Assembly (NCBI GenBank): GCA_900552685.1
Contig: USAJ01000006.1
Coordinates: 16,170 to 80,169, forward strand
Direction of reading: 5' to 3'
Source: an uncultured Collinsella sp.
Lineage (GTDB): Bacteria; Actinomycetota; Coriobacteriia; Coriobacteriales; Coriobacteriaceae
Length of the DNA: 64,000 nucleotides
Part shown: positions 24,471-33,091 of the stretch, in pieces
Layout: the number at the start of each line of letters is the position of its first letter
How positions within the stretch are numbered: position 1 is the stretch's first letter
The notes under the pieces: model-generated
Told to the model about the DNA's origin: nothing
What the model saw: only the letters and a program-made list of their open reading frames with translations
The model's database searches: none
Made by a program: the position numbers and the translations under genes

Positions 24471-25280
24471 ATGCTTCAGGCACTTCTGCTCGCCATCTGG
24501 GCGGGTCTGTGCACTTGGGACCAGTTCGGTCCCCACCTGGGCTTCCGCAAGCCCCTGCTGGCATCCGTCGGCGTCGGCATCATCCTCGGTGACATGACGA
24601 CCGCCATCATGATCGGCGCGACCATGGAGCTCATGTGGCTCGGCGTCAACAACATCGGCGCTTATGTTCCGCCGGATGTCATCTCCGGCACCATCGTCGG
24701 TGCCGCCCTGGGCATCATGGGTTCCACCGACACCGCCAGCGCCATCGCCCTGGCAGTCGCCATCGGCATCCCCACCGCCACCTTGGTTCAGCAGCTGAAC
24801 ATCTTGGTCATGACCACTAACGTCTCGCTTGTCCACGGTGCCGACAAGGCCATCGAGTCCGGTAAGTTCAACGCCGTCAACAAGTTCTTCTGGACCGGCG
24901 CCCTGTGCTTCTTCCTGACCCGCGCCGTTCCCGTCTTCATCGCCACGGGCATCGGCTCCTTCGTGATCGAGGACATCATGGCCTTCCTGCAGAACCAGGT
25001 TCCGTGGGTCCTCACCGGCTTCTCCACCGCCGGTGGCATGATGCCCGCCGTCGGTCTGGCCATGCTCCTCACCATGATGATGAAGAAGAACATGTGGATC
25101 TTCCTGCTGCTCGGCTTTATCATGGCCGCCTTCCTCAACGTCCCGACCGTGGGCATCGCGCTCGCCGCTTGCGCCGCCGCCGGCGTGTGGGACGTCATTA
25201 CCGAGGGCCAGAAGAATCAACCCGCCCCTGCCGCCGCCTCTGCCGCCGGCTCCGATGATGACGAGGAGTACGATCTCTAA
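24471..25280 (+). CDS. PTS EIIC component, mannose/sorbose family
   Basis: 269 residues, a hydrophobic membrane protein that forms the sugar path together with EIID. GLCTWDQFGPHLGFRKPLL at the N-terminus and EQLMWLGV-like TMELMWLGVNNIGAYVPPD are typical. The ATG at 24471 has AAGGAGAGG upstream; an in-frame extension to 24426 reads through the intergenic region. The stop overlaps the EIID start (TAATG). Confidence 0.92.
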   Translation: MLQALLLAIWAGLCTWDQFGPHLGFRKPLLASVGVGIILGDMTTAIMIGATMELMWLGVNNIGAYVPPDVISGTIVGAALGIMGSTDTASAIALAVAIGIPTATLVQQLNILVMTTNVSLVHGADKAIESGKFNAVNKFFWTGALCFFLTRAVPVFIATGIGSFVIEDIMAFLQNQVPWVLTGFSTAGGMMPAVGLAMLLTMMMKKNMWIFLLLGFIMAAFLNVPTVGIALAACAAAGVWDVITEGQKNQPAPAAASAAGSDDDEEYDL

Positions 25281-26110
25281 TGGGTAAGATCTCCAACTCC
25301 ACCCTGAACAAGGTCCTGCTGCGCACCCAGGGTTGCCAATTCGCGCACAACTACGAGCGCATGCAGTCGCTGTCCCTGACCTACTGCTTTGCCCCTGTCC
25401 TCGAGGAGCTCTACAAGGACGCCCCAAAGGAGGAGCGCGTTAACGCCATGAAGCGCCACCTCGAGTACTTCAACACCCACCCGCTCGCGATCCCCTTCAT
25501 CCTTGGCATCACCGCCGCCCTGGAGGAGACCACGGATGAGGATCAGAAGGACACCGTCGTCGGCATCAAGACCTCCCTCATGGGTCCCTTCGCCGGCCTT
25601 GGTGACTCCCTGCTGAACCTCACCTGGTTCCCGATCGCCGGCTCCATCGGCGCATCTATGTGCGTCGACAACGGCTCCATTGTGGGTCCGCTCGTGATGT
25701 TCTTGCTCATCAACCTGCTGTACTGGCCGCTGAAGTACTTCGGCCTGCACAAGGGTTACGAGATGGGCATGGAGCTCGTCGAGAAGGCGGGCGTCCAGGT
25801 CTTCGACCGTCTGGGCAACCTCGCCAACGTGCTGGGCGTCATGGTCACCGGCGGCCTGATCGCCACGACCGTTAAGCTCAAGCTTGCCGTGCAGTTCGCC
25901 TTCGGTGAGGGTGACCCGCTGGTGCTCCAGGACCAGCTCGATAAGGTGTTGCCCTTCCTGCTGCCTGTCGTTCTGACTTTCATCTGCTATCGCCTGCTCA
26001 AGAAGGGCCAGGGCAAGAACTCCGCCCAGATCATCATCGGTCTGATTGTGTTCTCCCTTGTGTTCGCCGCTATCGGTTTCTACTTCCCGGCGTTCAAGAT
26101 CTTCGCCTAA
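25280..26110 (+). CDS. PTS EIID component, mannose/sorbose family
   Basis: 276 residues; the second membrane component. The N-terminal cytoplasmic part contains the family pattern QGCQFAHNYERMQSLSLTYC and MKRHLEYFNTHP; membrane segments follow (GPFAGLGDSLLNLTWFPI, then several at the C-terminus). Translationally coupled to EIIC. With EIIA, EIIB and EIIC it makes a complete mannose-family permease; the substrate is probably an amino sugar, inferred from the neighbours. Confidence 0.93.
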   Translation: MGKISNSTLNKVLLRTQGCQFAHNYERMQSLSLTYCFAPVLEELYKDAPKEERVNAMKRHLEYFNTHPLAIPFILGITAALEETTDEDQKDTVVGIKTSLMGPFAGLGDSLLNLTWFPIAGSIGASMCVDNGSIVGPLVMFLLINLLYWPLKYFGLHKGYEMGMELVEKAGVQVFDRLGNLANVLGVMVTGGLIATTVKLKLAVQFAFGEGDPLVLQDQLDKVLPFLLPVVLTFICYRLLKKGQGKNSAQIIIGLIVFSLVFAAIGFYFPAFKIFA

Positions 26111-26139
26111 TCGCGAGCTTATCAAAAGGCAAATCGTTT

Positions 26140-26173
26140 GATGCCCGCGCCCCGCATGCCGGGCGCGGGCATC
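26140..26173 (+). terminator. strong hairpin after EIID (terminator or attenuator)
   Basis: GATGCCCGCGCCC and GGGCGCGGGCATC pair perfectly around an 8-base loop. Only GTTGT follows, so termination may be partial and some transcripts could enter the sulfatase gene. Confidence 0.6.
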
Positions 26174-26279
26174 GTTGTCTCATGTGCTCTCCATCGTGCG
26201 CGATCGGGGTGCGCTCCATTATGCCCATGTGCCTTTGGCGTATCGCCATCTGGCAAATCCAACTATCGAAAGGATGCCA

Positions 26280-27776
26280 ATGAGAACCGTCCTCGTGCTC
26301 ATGGATACTCTGCGTCGCGACGTCCTGTCGTGCTACAACCCCGCAACCGACGTCCAGACCCCCAATCTCGATGCCTTTGCCGAGCGTTCCTGCGTGTTCG
26401 ACAACCACTGGATCGGCTCGGCTCCCTGCATGCCTGCCCGCCGCGACATCCTCACCGGTCGCTACAACTTCCTCGAGCGCCCCTGGGGCCCCATCGAGCC
26501 CTTCGATGTGACGCTGCCGGCCTGCCTGCGCGCGAACGGCAACTTCTGCCACATCACCACCGACCACTGCCACTACCTACGCACCGGTGGCGAGGGCTAC
26601 CTCCAGGAGTTCAACACCTGGGATTACTACCGCGGCCAGGAGGGCGACCCGTGGGTCAGCCGCATCGATGAGCCGAATAACATGCCCGAGACCTTCTACG
26701 GGCGCGTGCGCGAGCAGTACCAGAAGAACCGTCAGCTCTGGCCCAACGAAGAGGACATGCCGAGCCCCAAGACCTTCCAGTCCGCCTGCGACTGGATCGA
26801 CGGCAATGCTGGGGCCGACGACTTCTTCCTTATGGTTGAGGCCTTCGACCCGCACGAGCCCTTCGATGTGCCCGACAAGTACATGGAGATGTACGGCGGC
26901 ACTGGCGAGCTCGACCGCGACTACTTCGAGATTCCTGAGTACAAGCGCGTCTCCGCCACCGACGTCAACAAGGGCGCGGAGGACTACCTGCAGCGCCGCT
27001 ACAAGGCCCTCGTCACCATGACCGACCGCTGGTTTGGTAGGCTCATCGACAAGCTCGAGGAGCGCGGGATGCTGGACGATACCATGGTCATGGTCACCAC
27101 CGACCACGGCTATTTCCTGGGCGAGCGCGACTACATGGGCAAAAACTACATGCACCTGTATAACGAGCTCGCGCATCTGCCGTTCATTGTGCACTTCCCG
27201 GGTAACGCCCGCGCCGGCGAGCATGCCCGCCAGCTCACTCAGGCAATCGACATCATGCCCACGGTGCTTGAGGCCCACGGCTGCGAGATTCCCGCAGATG
27301 TGTGCGGCACCTCCCTCGTGCCGCTCATGACGGATGCTGACGCGCCCACGCGTGGCTACGCCCTGTACGGCGTGCACGCCATGACCGTCAACGTCACCGA
27401 CGGCCGCTACACCTACTTCCGCGCGCCGGTCGCCGGCAACCAGCCGTGCTTCGAGTACACCGCACTGCCGCACACCATCCGCAAAAAGATGGGTTCGGAC
27501 TGCCCGGAGGAGATTGAGTGTGGCCGCTACTTCAAACGCACCAAGTACCCGCTGTTCAAGATCCCCTGTAAGAAGCCGGCCCAGATCGAGGGAGCCACGC
27601 CGCTCGCCGAGGTCGAGCAGACGATGCTGTTCGACCTTGAGAGTGACTACGGCCAGGTTAATAATCTCGCCGGCAAGGACGACCACGCCGAACAGCGCAT
27701 GATTGACCTGCTGCTGCGCGGCCTGGAGGAGCATGAGTCCCCGGCCGAGCAAAAGGAGCGCCTGGGCTTGGCCTAA
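26280..27776 (+). CDS. cysteine-type sulfatase (first)
   Basis: 498 residues of the alkaline-phosphatase/sulfatase superfamily. The signature C-x-P-x-R is at Cys50 (APCMPARRDILTG), the residue that must be converted to formylglycine. Metal-site residues are visible in MDTLRRD (Asp9) and VTTDHGYF (Asp275, His276). GAAAGGA lies five bases before the ATG at 26280. No signal peptide is evident, so it probably acts inside the cell on imported sulfated sugar. The linked PTS and maturase support this. Confidence 0.92.
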   Translation: MRTVLVLMDTLRRDVLSCYNPATDVQTPNLDAFAERSCVFDNHWIGSAPCMPARRDILTGRYNFLERPWGPIEPFDVTLPACLRANGNFCHITTDHCHYLRTGGEGYLQEFNTWDYYRGQEGDPWVSRIDEPNNMPETFYGRVREQYQKNRQLWPNEEDMPSPKTFQSACDWIDGNAGADDFFLMVEAFDPHEPFDVPDKYMEMYGGTGELDRDYFEIPEYKRVSATDVNKGAEDYLQRRYKALVTMTDRWFGRLIDKLEERGMLDDTMVMVTTDHGYFLGERDYMGKNYMHLYNELAHLPFIVHFPGNARAGEHARQLTQAIDIMPTVLEAHGCEIPADVCGTSLVPLMTDADAPTRGYALYGVHAMTVNVTDGRYTYFRAPVAGNQPCFEYTALPHTIRKKMGSDCPEEIECGRYFKRTKYPLFKIPCKKPAQIEGATPLAEVEQTMLFDLESDYGQVNNLAGKDDHAEQRMIDLLLRGLEEHESPAEQKERLGLA

Positions 27777-27795
27777 GATTCATGCGGTGATTGTG

Positions 27796-27840
27796 CGGGC
27801 CGGATGCGCCGCCTCGGGTAAGGAGGTGGTTTCCGGCCCG
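27796..27840 (+). other. hairpin between sulfatase and maturase genes
   Basis: CGGGCCGGA and TCCGGCCCG pair around a long loop. No T-run follows; it may stabilise mRNA rather than stop transcription. Confidence 0.4.
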
Positions 27841-27879
27841 ATGAGTGAGGGCTAGCCTGTGCGAAGGGGGGTATGTGCC

Positions 27880-28980
27880 ATGTGCGCGAAGCATATTGGC
27901 TTTTTGATAAAACCGGCATCGAGTGCTTGCAACATGCGGTGCAGGTACTGCTTTTACTGCGATGTCGCTGCTCATCGCGAGGAGCGGAGCGCCCGCGTCA
28001 TGGGCGAAGACGTGGCAAGTGCCATCATCGACCGTGCACTCGCCGTGGCGAGTGATGCGCACATTTCTTTCGCCTTCCAGGGCGGCGAGCCCACCCTGGC
28101 CGGCCTTGACTTCTTCCATTCGTTCGTCGCGCGGGTGGAGGAGCGCCGTGAGAACCAGCGGGTGAGCTGGGCGTTGCAGACCAACGGCTACCTGATCGAA
28201 GAGGAATGGGCCGAGTTCTTCCGCGAGCACGGGTTCCTCATCGGAGTCTCGGTTGACGCTTATCGCGACCTGCACGATTCGATGCGTCCCGATGCGCACG
28301 GTGCCGCTACGTACGCGCGCGTCATGAGCGGCGTTCGCCTGCTGCGCGAGCGCGGCGTGGACGTCAACATACTCTCGGTCCTCACCTCGCAGATGGCGGC
28401 GCATCCACAGCGCGTCTTCTCCTTCATCAAGCAGGAGAAGATCACCCATATCCAGTTCATCCCGTGCCTGCCGGGCCTCGACGATGAGCGGGACACGTTC
28501 TCGCTCGACCCGCGTGCCTTCTCCTCGTTCTACCGCCGCTTGTTCGACTTGTGGTGGCGCGAGCTCGGTGCTGGGCGCTATGTGAGCATCTGGCTGTTCG
28601 AGAACGTCATGCAGATGGCGCTCGGGCAGTTTCCGTCGCAGTGCGGTATGCTCGGCCGCTGCGCTCCGCAGTTCGTGGTGGAAAGCGACGGTTCGGTGTA
28701 TCCGTGCGACTTCTATGCGCTGGATGAGTACCGCGTGGGCGATATTCGCGTCGATTCCCTTGAGGCAATGGCGACCTGTGAGACCATGCGCATGTTTTTG
28801 AACGAGCCGCGTCGCGATTGCGCGCGGTGCGCCGATTGCCCCTTTGAGGGCATTTGCCATCGCAACTGCAAGCGCCTGAACATCGCCTATTACGATGCGG
28901 GCTACTGCGGGCTGCGTGAGTTTTTGGAGTACGCCTATCCCGGCCTGCAGCGCGTGGCTCGCATGTTCACGCGGCGCTGA
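27880..28980 (+). CDS. anaerobic sulfatase-maturating radical SAM enzyme
   Basis: 366 residues. Uses S-adenosylmethionine and Fe-S clusters to oxidise the sulfatase Cys to formylglycine without oxygen. The radical SAM triad is Cys17, Cys21 and Cys24 (CNMRCRYC). QGGEPTLAG is the family glycine motif. The C-terminal SPASM-type Cys cluster appears in CGMLGRC, YPCDFY and CARCADCPFEGICHRNC. The ATG at 27880 has AAGGGGGG eight bases upstream. It sits between its two likely substrates. Confidence 0.93.
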   Translation: MCAKHIGFLIKPASSACNMRCRYCFYCDVAAHREERSARVMGEDVASAIIDRALAVASDAHISFAFQGGEPTLAGLDFFHSFVARVEERRENQRVSWALQTNGYLIEEEWAEFFREHGFLIGVSVDAYRDLHDSMRPDAHGAATYARVMSGVRLLRERGVDVNILSVLTSQMAAHPQRVFSFIKQEKITHIQFIPCLPGLDDERDTFSLDPRAFSSFYRRLFDLWWRELGAGRYVSIWLFENVMQMALGQFPSQCGMLGRCAPQFVVESDGSVYPCDFYALDEYRVGDIRVDSLEAMATCETMRMFLNEPRRDCARCADCPFEGICHRNCKRLNIAYYDAGYCGLREFLEYAYPGLQRVARMFTRR

Positions 28981-29081
28981 TCCTGCCCGGGTTTTGCCTC
29001 GTCGTAGTTGTGTGGGGCTCTGCGCCCCTCCCGCCTTGACCACTCAATCTTCATCCCGTTCCCGTGAGTTTGGAGTTCCCT

Positions 29082-30566
29082 ATGCCCCAGCAACCCAACG
29101 TTCTCCTTATCATGTGCGACCAGATGCGCGGCGACTGCCTGGGTATCGACGGCCATCCGGACGTGCAGACGCCCTACTTGGACACGCTCGCCGCCGACGG
29201 CATGCTGTTCGAGAACGCCTACTCCGCCTGCCCGAGTTGCATCCCGGCGCGCGCCGCCCTCTTTTGCGGCAAGACGCCCGCGGGCACGGGCCGCGTGGGT
29301 TACCAGGACGGTATCGCGTGGGAGTACGACCATATGCTCGCGCAGGAGATGCGCGACGGCGGCTACCAGACCGCCGTGGTAGGCAAGATGCACGTGCATC
29401 CGCCGCGTTTGGGCTGCGGCTTCGAGCACATGCGCCTGCATGACGGCTACATCGGCCACTACCGCAAGGCGAACCTGCCGTACTGGATGCACCAGAACGT
29501 CTCCGACGACTACATGCGCTTCCTCAAAAATGAACTGGGCGAATTCGCCGACGTGAACGGTTCGGGCGTTGAGAACAACTCCTGGATCACCCATCCCTGG
29601 GCCTACGAGGAGCGCCTGCACCCCACCAACTGGGTGGTGGACGAGTCCATCCGCTTTTTGGAGACCCGCGATCGCACGCGCCCGTTCTTCCTCATGACGA
29701 GCTTCGTGCGGCCCCACCCGCCCTTCGACGCGCCGCAGACCTACTTCGATCTGTACCGCGACATGGAGCTGCGCGCGCCTGCCGCTGGCGATTGGGATGA
29801 CGCCGATGCCACCGAGCGCGATGGCATGATCTTGGACAGCGTGCACGGCTGCCGCGACGCCGAGCTGCGCCGCGAGGCCATGGCGGGCTATTATGCCTGC
29901 ATCACACATATGGACCACCAGATCGGCCGGCTCATCACGGCGCTCGAGAACGACGAGACCTACCACGACACCGTGATCGTGTTCTGCTCCGACCACGGCG
30001 AGATGCTCTTTGACCACAGTCTCTTTCGCAAGGTGTTGCCCTACGAGGGCTCCGCGCGCATCCCCTTCATCGTGCACGTGGGCAAAAACGTCGATGTGCC
30101 GGGCGGCGAGCGCGTTCGCGGCGTGAGCGAGAGCACGGTGGAACTCATGGACCTTATGCCCACCATCCTCGAGGCGTGCGACCTGCCCGTGCCCGAGGGC
30201 GTGGAGGGCGCCTCGCTCATGGGCGAGCTTACCGGCGCCGCGCCGCTGAACCGTGCATACCTGCACGGCGAGCACAGCGGCAGCCGCGAGCAGTCCAACC
30301 AGTGGATCGTGACCCCGCATGACAAGTTCATCTGGTTCACACGGACCGGGGTGGAGCAGTATTTCGACCTGGACGCCGATCCGCGTGAGGAGCACGACCT
30401 CATCGACGCTCCGGAGCGCGCCGCGCGCATCGCCGTGCTCCGTGCCTGCCTGATTGAGGAGCTCGCTGGTCGCGAAGAGGGATATGTTCGTGACGGCGAG
30501 TTGGTGGCGGGACGTGCGCCCGCCGTTATGCTTGAGCGCCCCCGGCCCTCGCGCCTCCAACGTTAA
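29082..30566 (+). CDS. cysteine-type sulfatase (second)
   Basis: 494 residues. Signature Cys53 in PSCIPARAALFCG. Metal ligands in MCDQMRGD near the N-terminus and CSDHGEMLFDH about residues 305-315. It is only distantly similar to the first sulfatase, so a different sulfate position or sugar is likely. The ATG at 29082 is preceded by GGAG seven bases upstream. No signal peptide is seen. The next gene starts 15 bases later. Confidence 0.92.
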   Translation: MPQQPNVLLIMCDQMRGDCLGIDGHPDVQTPYLDTLAADGMLFENAYSACPSCIPARAALFCGKTPAGTGRVGYQDGIAWEYDHMLAQEMRDGGYQTAVVGKMHVHPPRLGCGFEHMRLHDGYIGHYRKANLPYWMHQNVSDDYMRFLKNELGEFADVNGSGVENNSWITHPWAYEERLHPTNWVVDESIRFLETRDRTRPFFLMTSFVRPHPPFDAPQTYFDLYRDMELRAPAAGDWDDADATERDGMILDSVHGCRDAELRREAMAGYYACITHMDHQIGRLITALENDETYHDTVIVFCSDHGEMLFDHSLFRKVLPYEGSARIPFIVHVGKNVDVPGGERVRGVSESTVELMDLMPTILEACDLPVPEGVEGASLMGELTGAAPLNRAYLHGEHSGSREQSNQWIVTPHDKFIWFTRTGVEQYFDLDADPREEHDLIDAPERAARIAVLRACLIEELAGREEGYVRDGELVAGRAPAVMLERPRPSRLQR

Positions 30567-30581
30567 GAGAAAGGCCTATCC

Positions 30582-31193
30582 ATGGATATGAAGACGATCG
30601 GCATTGTGGTCGTAGTGGTTGCGGTCGGGTTCACCATTTACATGGAGGTCCAAAAGCGCACAACCTTCGCCAAGCTCGAGGCGTACCTGCGCGAGGGCGA
30701 CCTCAACAACTACCTCAAGGTCCTGAACCGCCCGCTCACTAGCGTGCTGTACCCCAAGTACAACGTGCTTTTCATGCGCTTGAACGCAGCTCTTGCCATG
30801 GATGACGTCGAGGCATCCGAGCGCATCATCCGCGAGATGGGTTCGCTCAAGATGAGCGAGGAGCAGACACTCGCGCTGGCGGCAAAGGCGTTCTCCTTCT
30901 ACGTGGAGATCGGGGATGAGCCCCACGCACGCGAGGTGCTCTCCTACCTCGAGGAGCACGGTGATCGCGAGGCTGCGCGTGCCGACCGTCGCACCTATGA
31001 CGTCTTCCTCAAGGGCTCGTATGCCTATATCGACGAGATGGAGCGCGCGTTGTCGGAGGCGGCTGGCATGGAAGAGGCCCTGCTCTGCCAGATGCTCTCG
31101 GTTCAGTACGAGAACAAGGGTGACGAGGGGCGCGCCGCGTCCTATTGCGAGCGCGCTGAGCGGACGCTCGCAGCAGCCATGCCTGACAAGTAG
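30582..31193 (+). CDS. membrane-anchored protein with TPR-like helical domain, function unknown
   Basis: 203 residues. One N-terminal hydrophobic segment (TIGIVVVVVAVGFTIYM, residues 5-21) followed by an alpha-helical, charged domain with TPR-like spacing (YVEIGDEPHAREVLSYLEE, ENKGDEGRAASYCERAERT). I do not recognise a family. The anchor is at the N-terminus without a cleavage site, so most of the protein may face either side. Close spacing to the second sulfatase (15 bases) puts it in the same unit. Confidence 0.8.
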   Translation: MDMKTIGIVVVVVAVGFTIYMEVQKRTTFAKLEAYLREGDLNNYLKVLNRPLTSVLYPKYNVLFMRLNAALAMDDVEASERIIREMGSLKMSEEQTLALAAKAFSFYVEIGDEPHAREVLSYLEEHGDREAARADRRTYDVFLKGSYAYIDEMERALSEAAGMEEALLCQMLSVQYENKGDEGRAASYCERAERTLAAAMPDK

Positions 31194-31214
31194 GGAAGAG
31201 TCTAGGCGCTTCAT

Positions 31215-31463
31215 ATGCTAGCAATCGTATTCACCATTGCGTTTTTCGCCTCTACCATCAGTGCCATCTGCGGTGTCGGCGGGGCATCATCATTAAGCCC
31301 GTGATGGACGCCGTGGGTGTCGCCGACGTGGCGACCATCAACTTCCTGTCCGGATGCACCGCGAGGACAACATCGGGCACTTCGCCATGAGCGTTTCCAC
31401 CGCGCTGCTGCTCGACGTCGTCTACGCGTGCATCTTCAACCAGGATTACTTCGCTAACTACTA
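31215..31463 (+). pseudogene. decayed TauE/SafE-type membrane protein gene
   Basis: The start reads MLAIVFTIAFFASTISAICGVGG and then loses frame at about 31278; shifting frame restores IIIKPVMDAVGVADVATINFLSG. These match the N-terminal part of the intact TauE/SafE protein that follows (GIGGGVIIKPVVDAMNVMSV). The C-terminal two thirds are gone. The open stretch that ends at 31463 (MSVSTALLLDVVYAC...) is of unclear origin. The 230 bases that follow hold no recognisable gene. Confidence 0.7.
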
Positions 31464-31694
31464 GCGGCGTGTCGAGACGGTGCGCGGGCCATTGATGGAC
31501 TCGGCAGGCAGATTGGCGGGGACGCCTAGCCCTTGGCGCAACGGTGCTCCGCATGAGCGGCGTAAATAGGGACATATCGCGCAGCAGCGTTCGAGATATG
31601 TAAAAGTCCACAACCATACGCTGCGGTTTTGAATGATACGAACGCTTGCAATTCGTTGCATAGGGTGTTGCTCGATCGATAGGAGCTTGTTCGG

Positions 31695-32492
31695 ATGGGT
31701 CCTCAATACATCTTGGTCTTCGCGGTATGCTTCCTGGCGTCGCTTCTGGGGCCGCTCTGTGGCATCGGCGGCGGCGTGATCATCAAGCCCGTGGTCGACG
31801 CGATGAACGTCATGAGCGTGAGCACGGTGAGCTTCCTCTCGAGCATGTCGGTGCTCATCATGTCGCTCTCCACGCTCGCGCAGAACGCGGCGAGCGGGCA
31901 GTCTGATATCGACGCGCGGGCGATGTCGCCCATCGCCGTCAGCTCCGCGGTGGGCGGCGTGATCGGCAAGATGTTGTTCAACCGGCTGGGGTCCGTGTTC
32001 CCCGACGCCGAGCTCGTCGGCGCGGTCCAGGCCGCCGTGCTCATCGTGCTCGCCGTCCTCGTGCTGGCCTACACGCTCAACAAGGCGCGCATCAAGGGCC
32101 TCAAGCTCGAGAATGCGTGGGCGCAGGCGCTCATAGGGTTCTGCGCCGGGGCGTGCTGGTCCTTCCTCGGCATCGGCGGCGGCCCCTTCAACCTGGCCAT
32201 CCTCGTCTTCTTCTTCGCCATGGAGAGCAAGCCCGCCGCGCAGGCGTCGCTGTTCATCATCGCGTTCTCGCAGACGGCGAGCCTCATCTACACGCTGGCC
32301 ACGGGCAGCGTGCCCGCGTTCCTCCCCGTGGTCCTGCTGGGCATGGCGGCGATGGCGGTGCTTGGGTCGGTCGTGGGGCGCCGCCTGCTGCGCCGGATGG
32401 ACTCGGCGGCGGTCGATAAGCTCTACGTGTTCGCCCTCGTGCTCATCATCGTGATCTGCACGTACAATTTCATCCGGTTCTCGGTGCTCTAG
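31695..32492 (+). CDS. TauE/SafE family sulfite or sulfur-compound exporter
   Basis: 265 residues, mostly hydrophobic, with the two half-repeats of the family: LCGIGGGVIIKPVVDAM near the N-terminus and FLGIGGGPFNLAILVFFF near residue 155. The family moves sulfite, sulfoacetate and other organosulfur anions, and some members move other small anions. Beside two sulfatases, export of sulfate- or sulfite-derived anion is a reasonable guess, not shown. AGGAG lies nine bases before the ATG. A broken paralogue lies just upstream. Confidence 0.85.
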   Translation: MGPQYILVFAVCFLASLLGPLCGIGGGVIIKPVVDAMNVMSVSTVSFLSSMSVLIMSLSTLAQNAASGQSDIDARAMSPIAVSSAVGGVIGKMLFNRLGSVFPDAELVGAVQAAVLIVLAVLVLAYTLNKARIKGLKLENAWAQALIGFCAGACWSFLGIGGGPFNLAILVFFFAMESKPAAQASLFIIAFSQTASLIYTLATGSVPAFLPVVLLGMAAMAVLGSVVGRRLLRRMDSAAVDKLYVFALVLIIVICTYNFIRFSVL

Positions 32493-32584
32493 TTCTTCGC
32501 CCCGAAACGGGATGCCGCGATAATGGAGCTGGAGCGCGGGCCTTCCTCTTCTGCCTTGAGGAGGTCGCCGTGTCCCGCTCGTCT

Positions 32585-32773
32585 CATGAGCGCCGATGGT
32601 GTTGAAGTCCTCTTGGCAATAAGTCGCGGCAGCGTCAGCCGCCAATTCAAAAAAGCCACAGGCGGAAGGCAAACCGCTTCAAAGCAAATTCACCCTCCAA
32701 CAAATAGTGGATCCCCAACAAAGTCTTTAGCCTGAGCGAGCAGAGTTAAGCAGGCGTCAACGTGTCGTCTCCC
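32585..32773 (+). pseudogene. decayed copy of the histidine phosphatase 3' end
   Basis: CTCATGAGCGCCGATG at 32583 and following bases match the phosphatase gene from about 20947; a gap of about 80 bases follows, then the match resumes (AAATTCACC..., equal to 21123 onward) and becomes nearly perfect over the final 58 bases (32716-32773). Frame is lost. It marks the right edge of the sugar island. Confidence 0.85.
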
Positions 32774-32882
32774 AAGCCCGGCAGAGCAGCAACCTTAATA
32801 TATTTCGCCGCCGCTCTGCCGGCCCCAGGCGACTCCGCGCACTTTACCTGCGTAAACAATGTGAGTGAAATATGAATCTCGA

Positions 32883-33091
32883 TGGATACGCCCGCAGCCG
32901 TGTATACTAAACAGCTGTGTGAAACCAGGGGAGTATTCTGGCTGGACAAAATGCCTGCTTAATAGGGTTGTCAGGTAGTCCGGACGCAATACAAGGCTGG
33001 GGAGCACGTCGTGTAAGTAGTGGTCCTCTAGGGGCGTACGCTCGGTGGTGTACGCATTGTCCCAAGACCACGCGAGAGTTGGGATCATATC
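32883..33091 (+). promoter_or_regulatory. rplC leader: promoter motif and structured 5' region
   Basis: TATACT at 32903-32908 is a likely -10 box inside a 26-base motif shared with the rplB leader. The leader is about 180 nt. Its main hairpin (33020-33071) has outer arms GTGGTC/GACCAC and inner arms GCGTAC/GTACGC. In E. coli the S10 leader, controlled by L4, precedes rpsJ; here a comparable leader precedes rplC. Confidence 0.5.

Larger units (their letters stand above)
21152..32773. other. probable acquired island for sulfated amino-sugar use, bounded by direct repeats
   Basis: The 11.6 kb between the two 58-bp repeats holds an agaS remnant, two DeoR regulators, a four-gene mannose-type PTS, two sulfatases, their maturase, a small membrane protein and TauE/SafE genes. 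The right repeat is joined to a decayed copy of the phosphatase 3' end, as expected if the segment entered by recombination at that gene or by a duplication that trapped it. No integrase is present, so the mechanism is unknown. Confidence 0.45.

Noticed and set aside
24387..25427. Minus-strand frame opposite PTS EIIC
   Set aside because: Glycine/aspartate/histidine-rich mirror translation without a start signal.
21152..32773. Integrative element with its own integrase
   Set aside because: The direct repeats fit an island, but no integrase, recombinase or transfer gene lies inside, so only a past event can be proposed.
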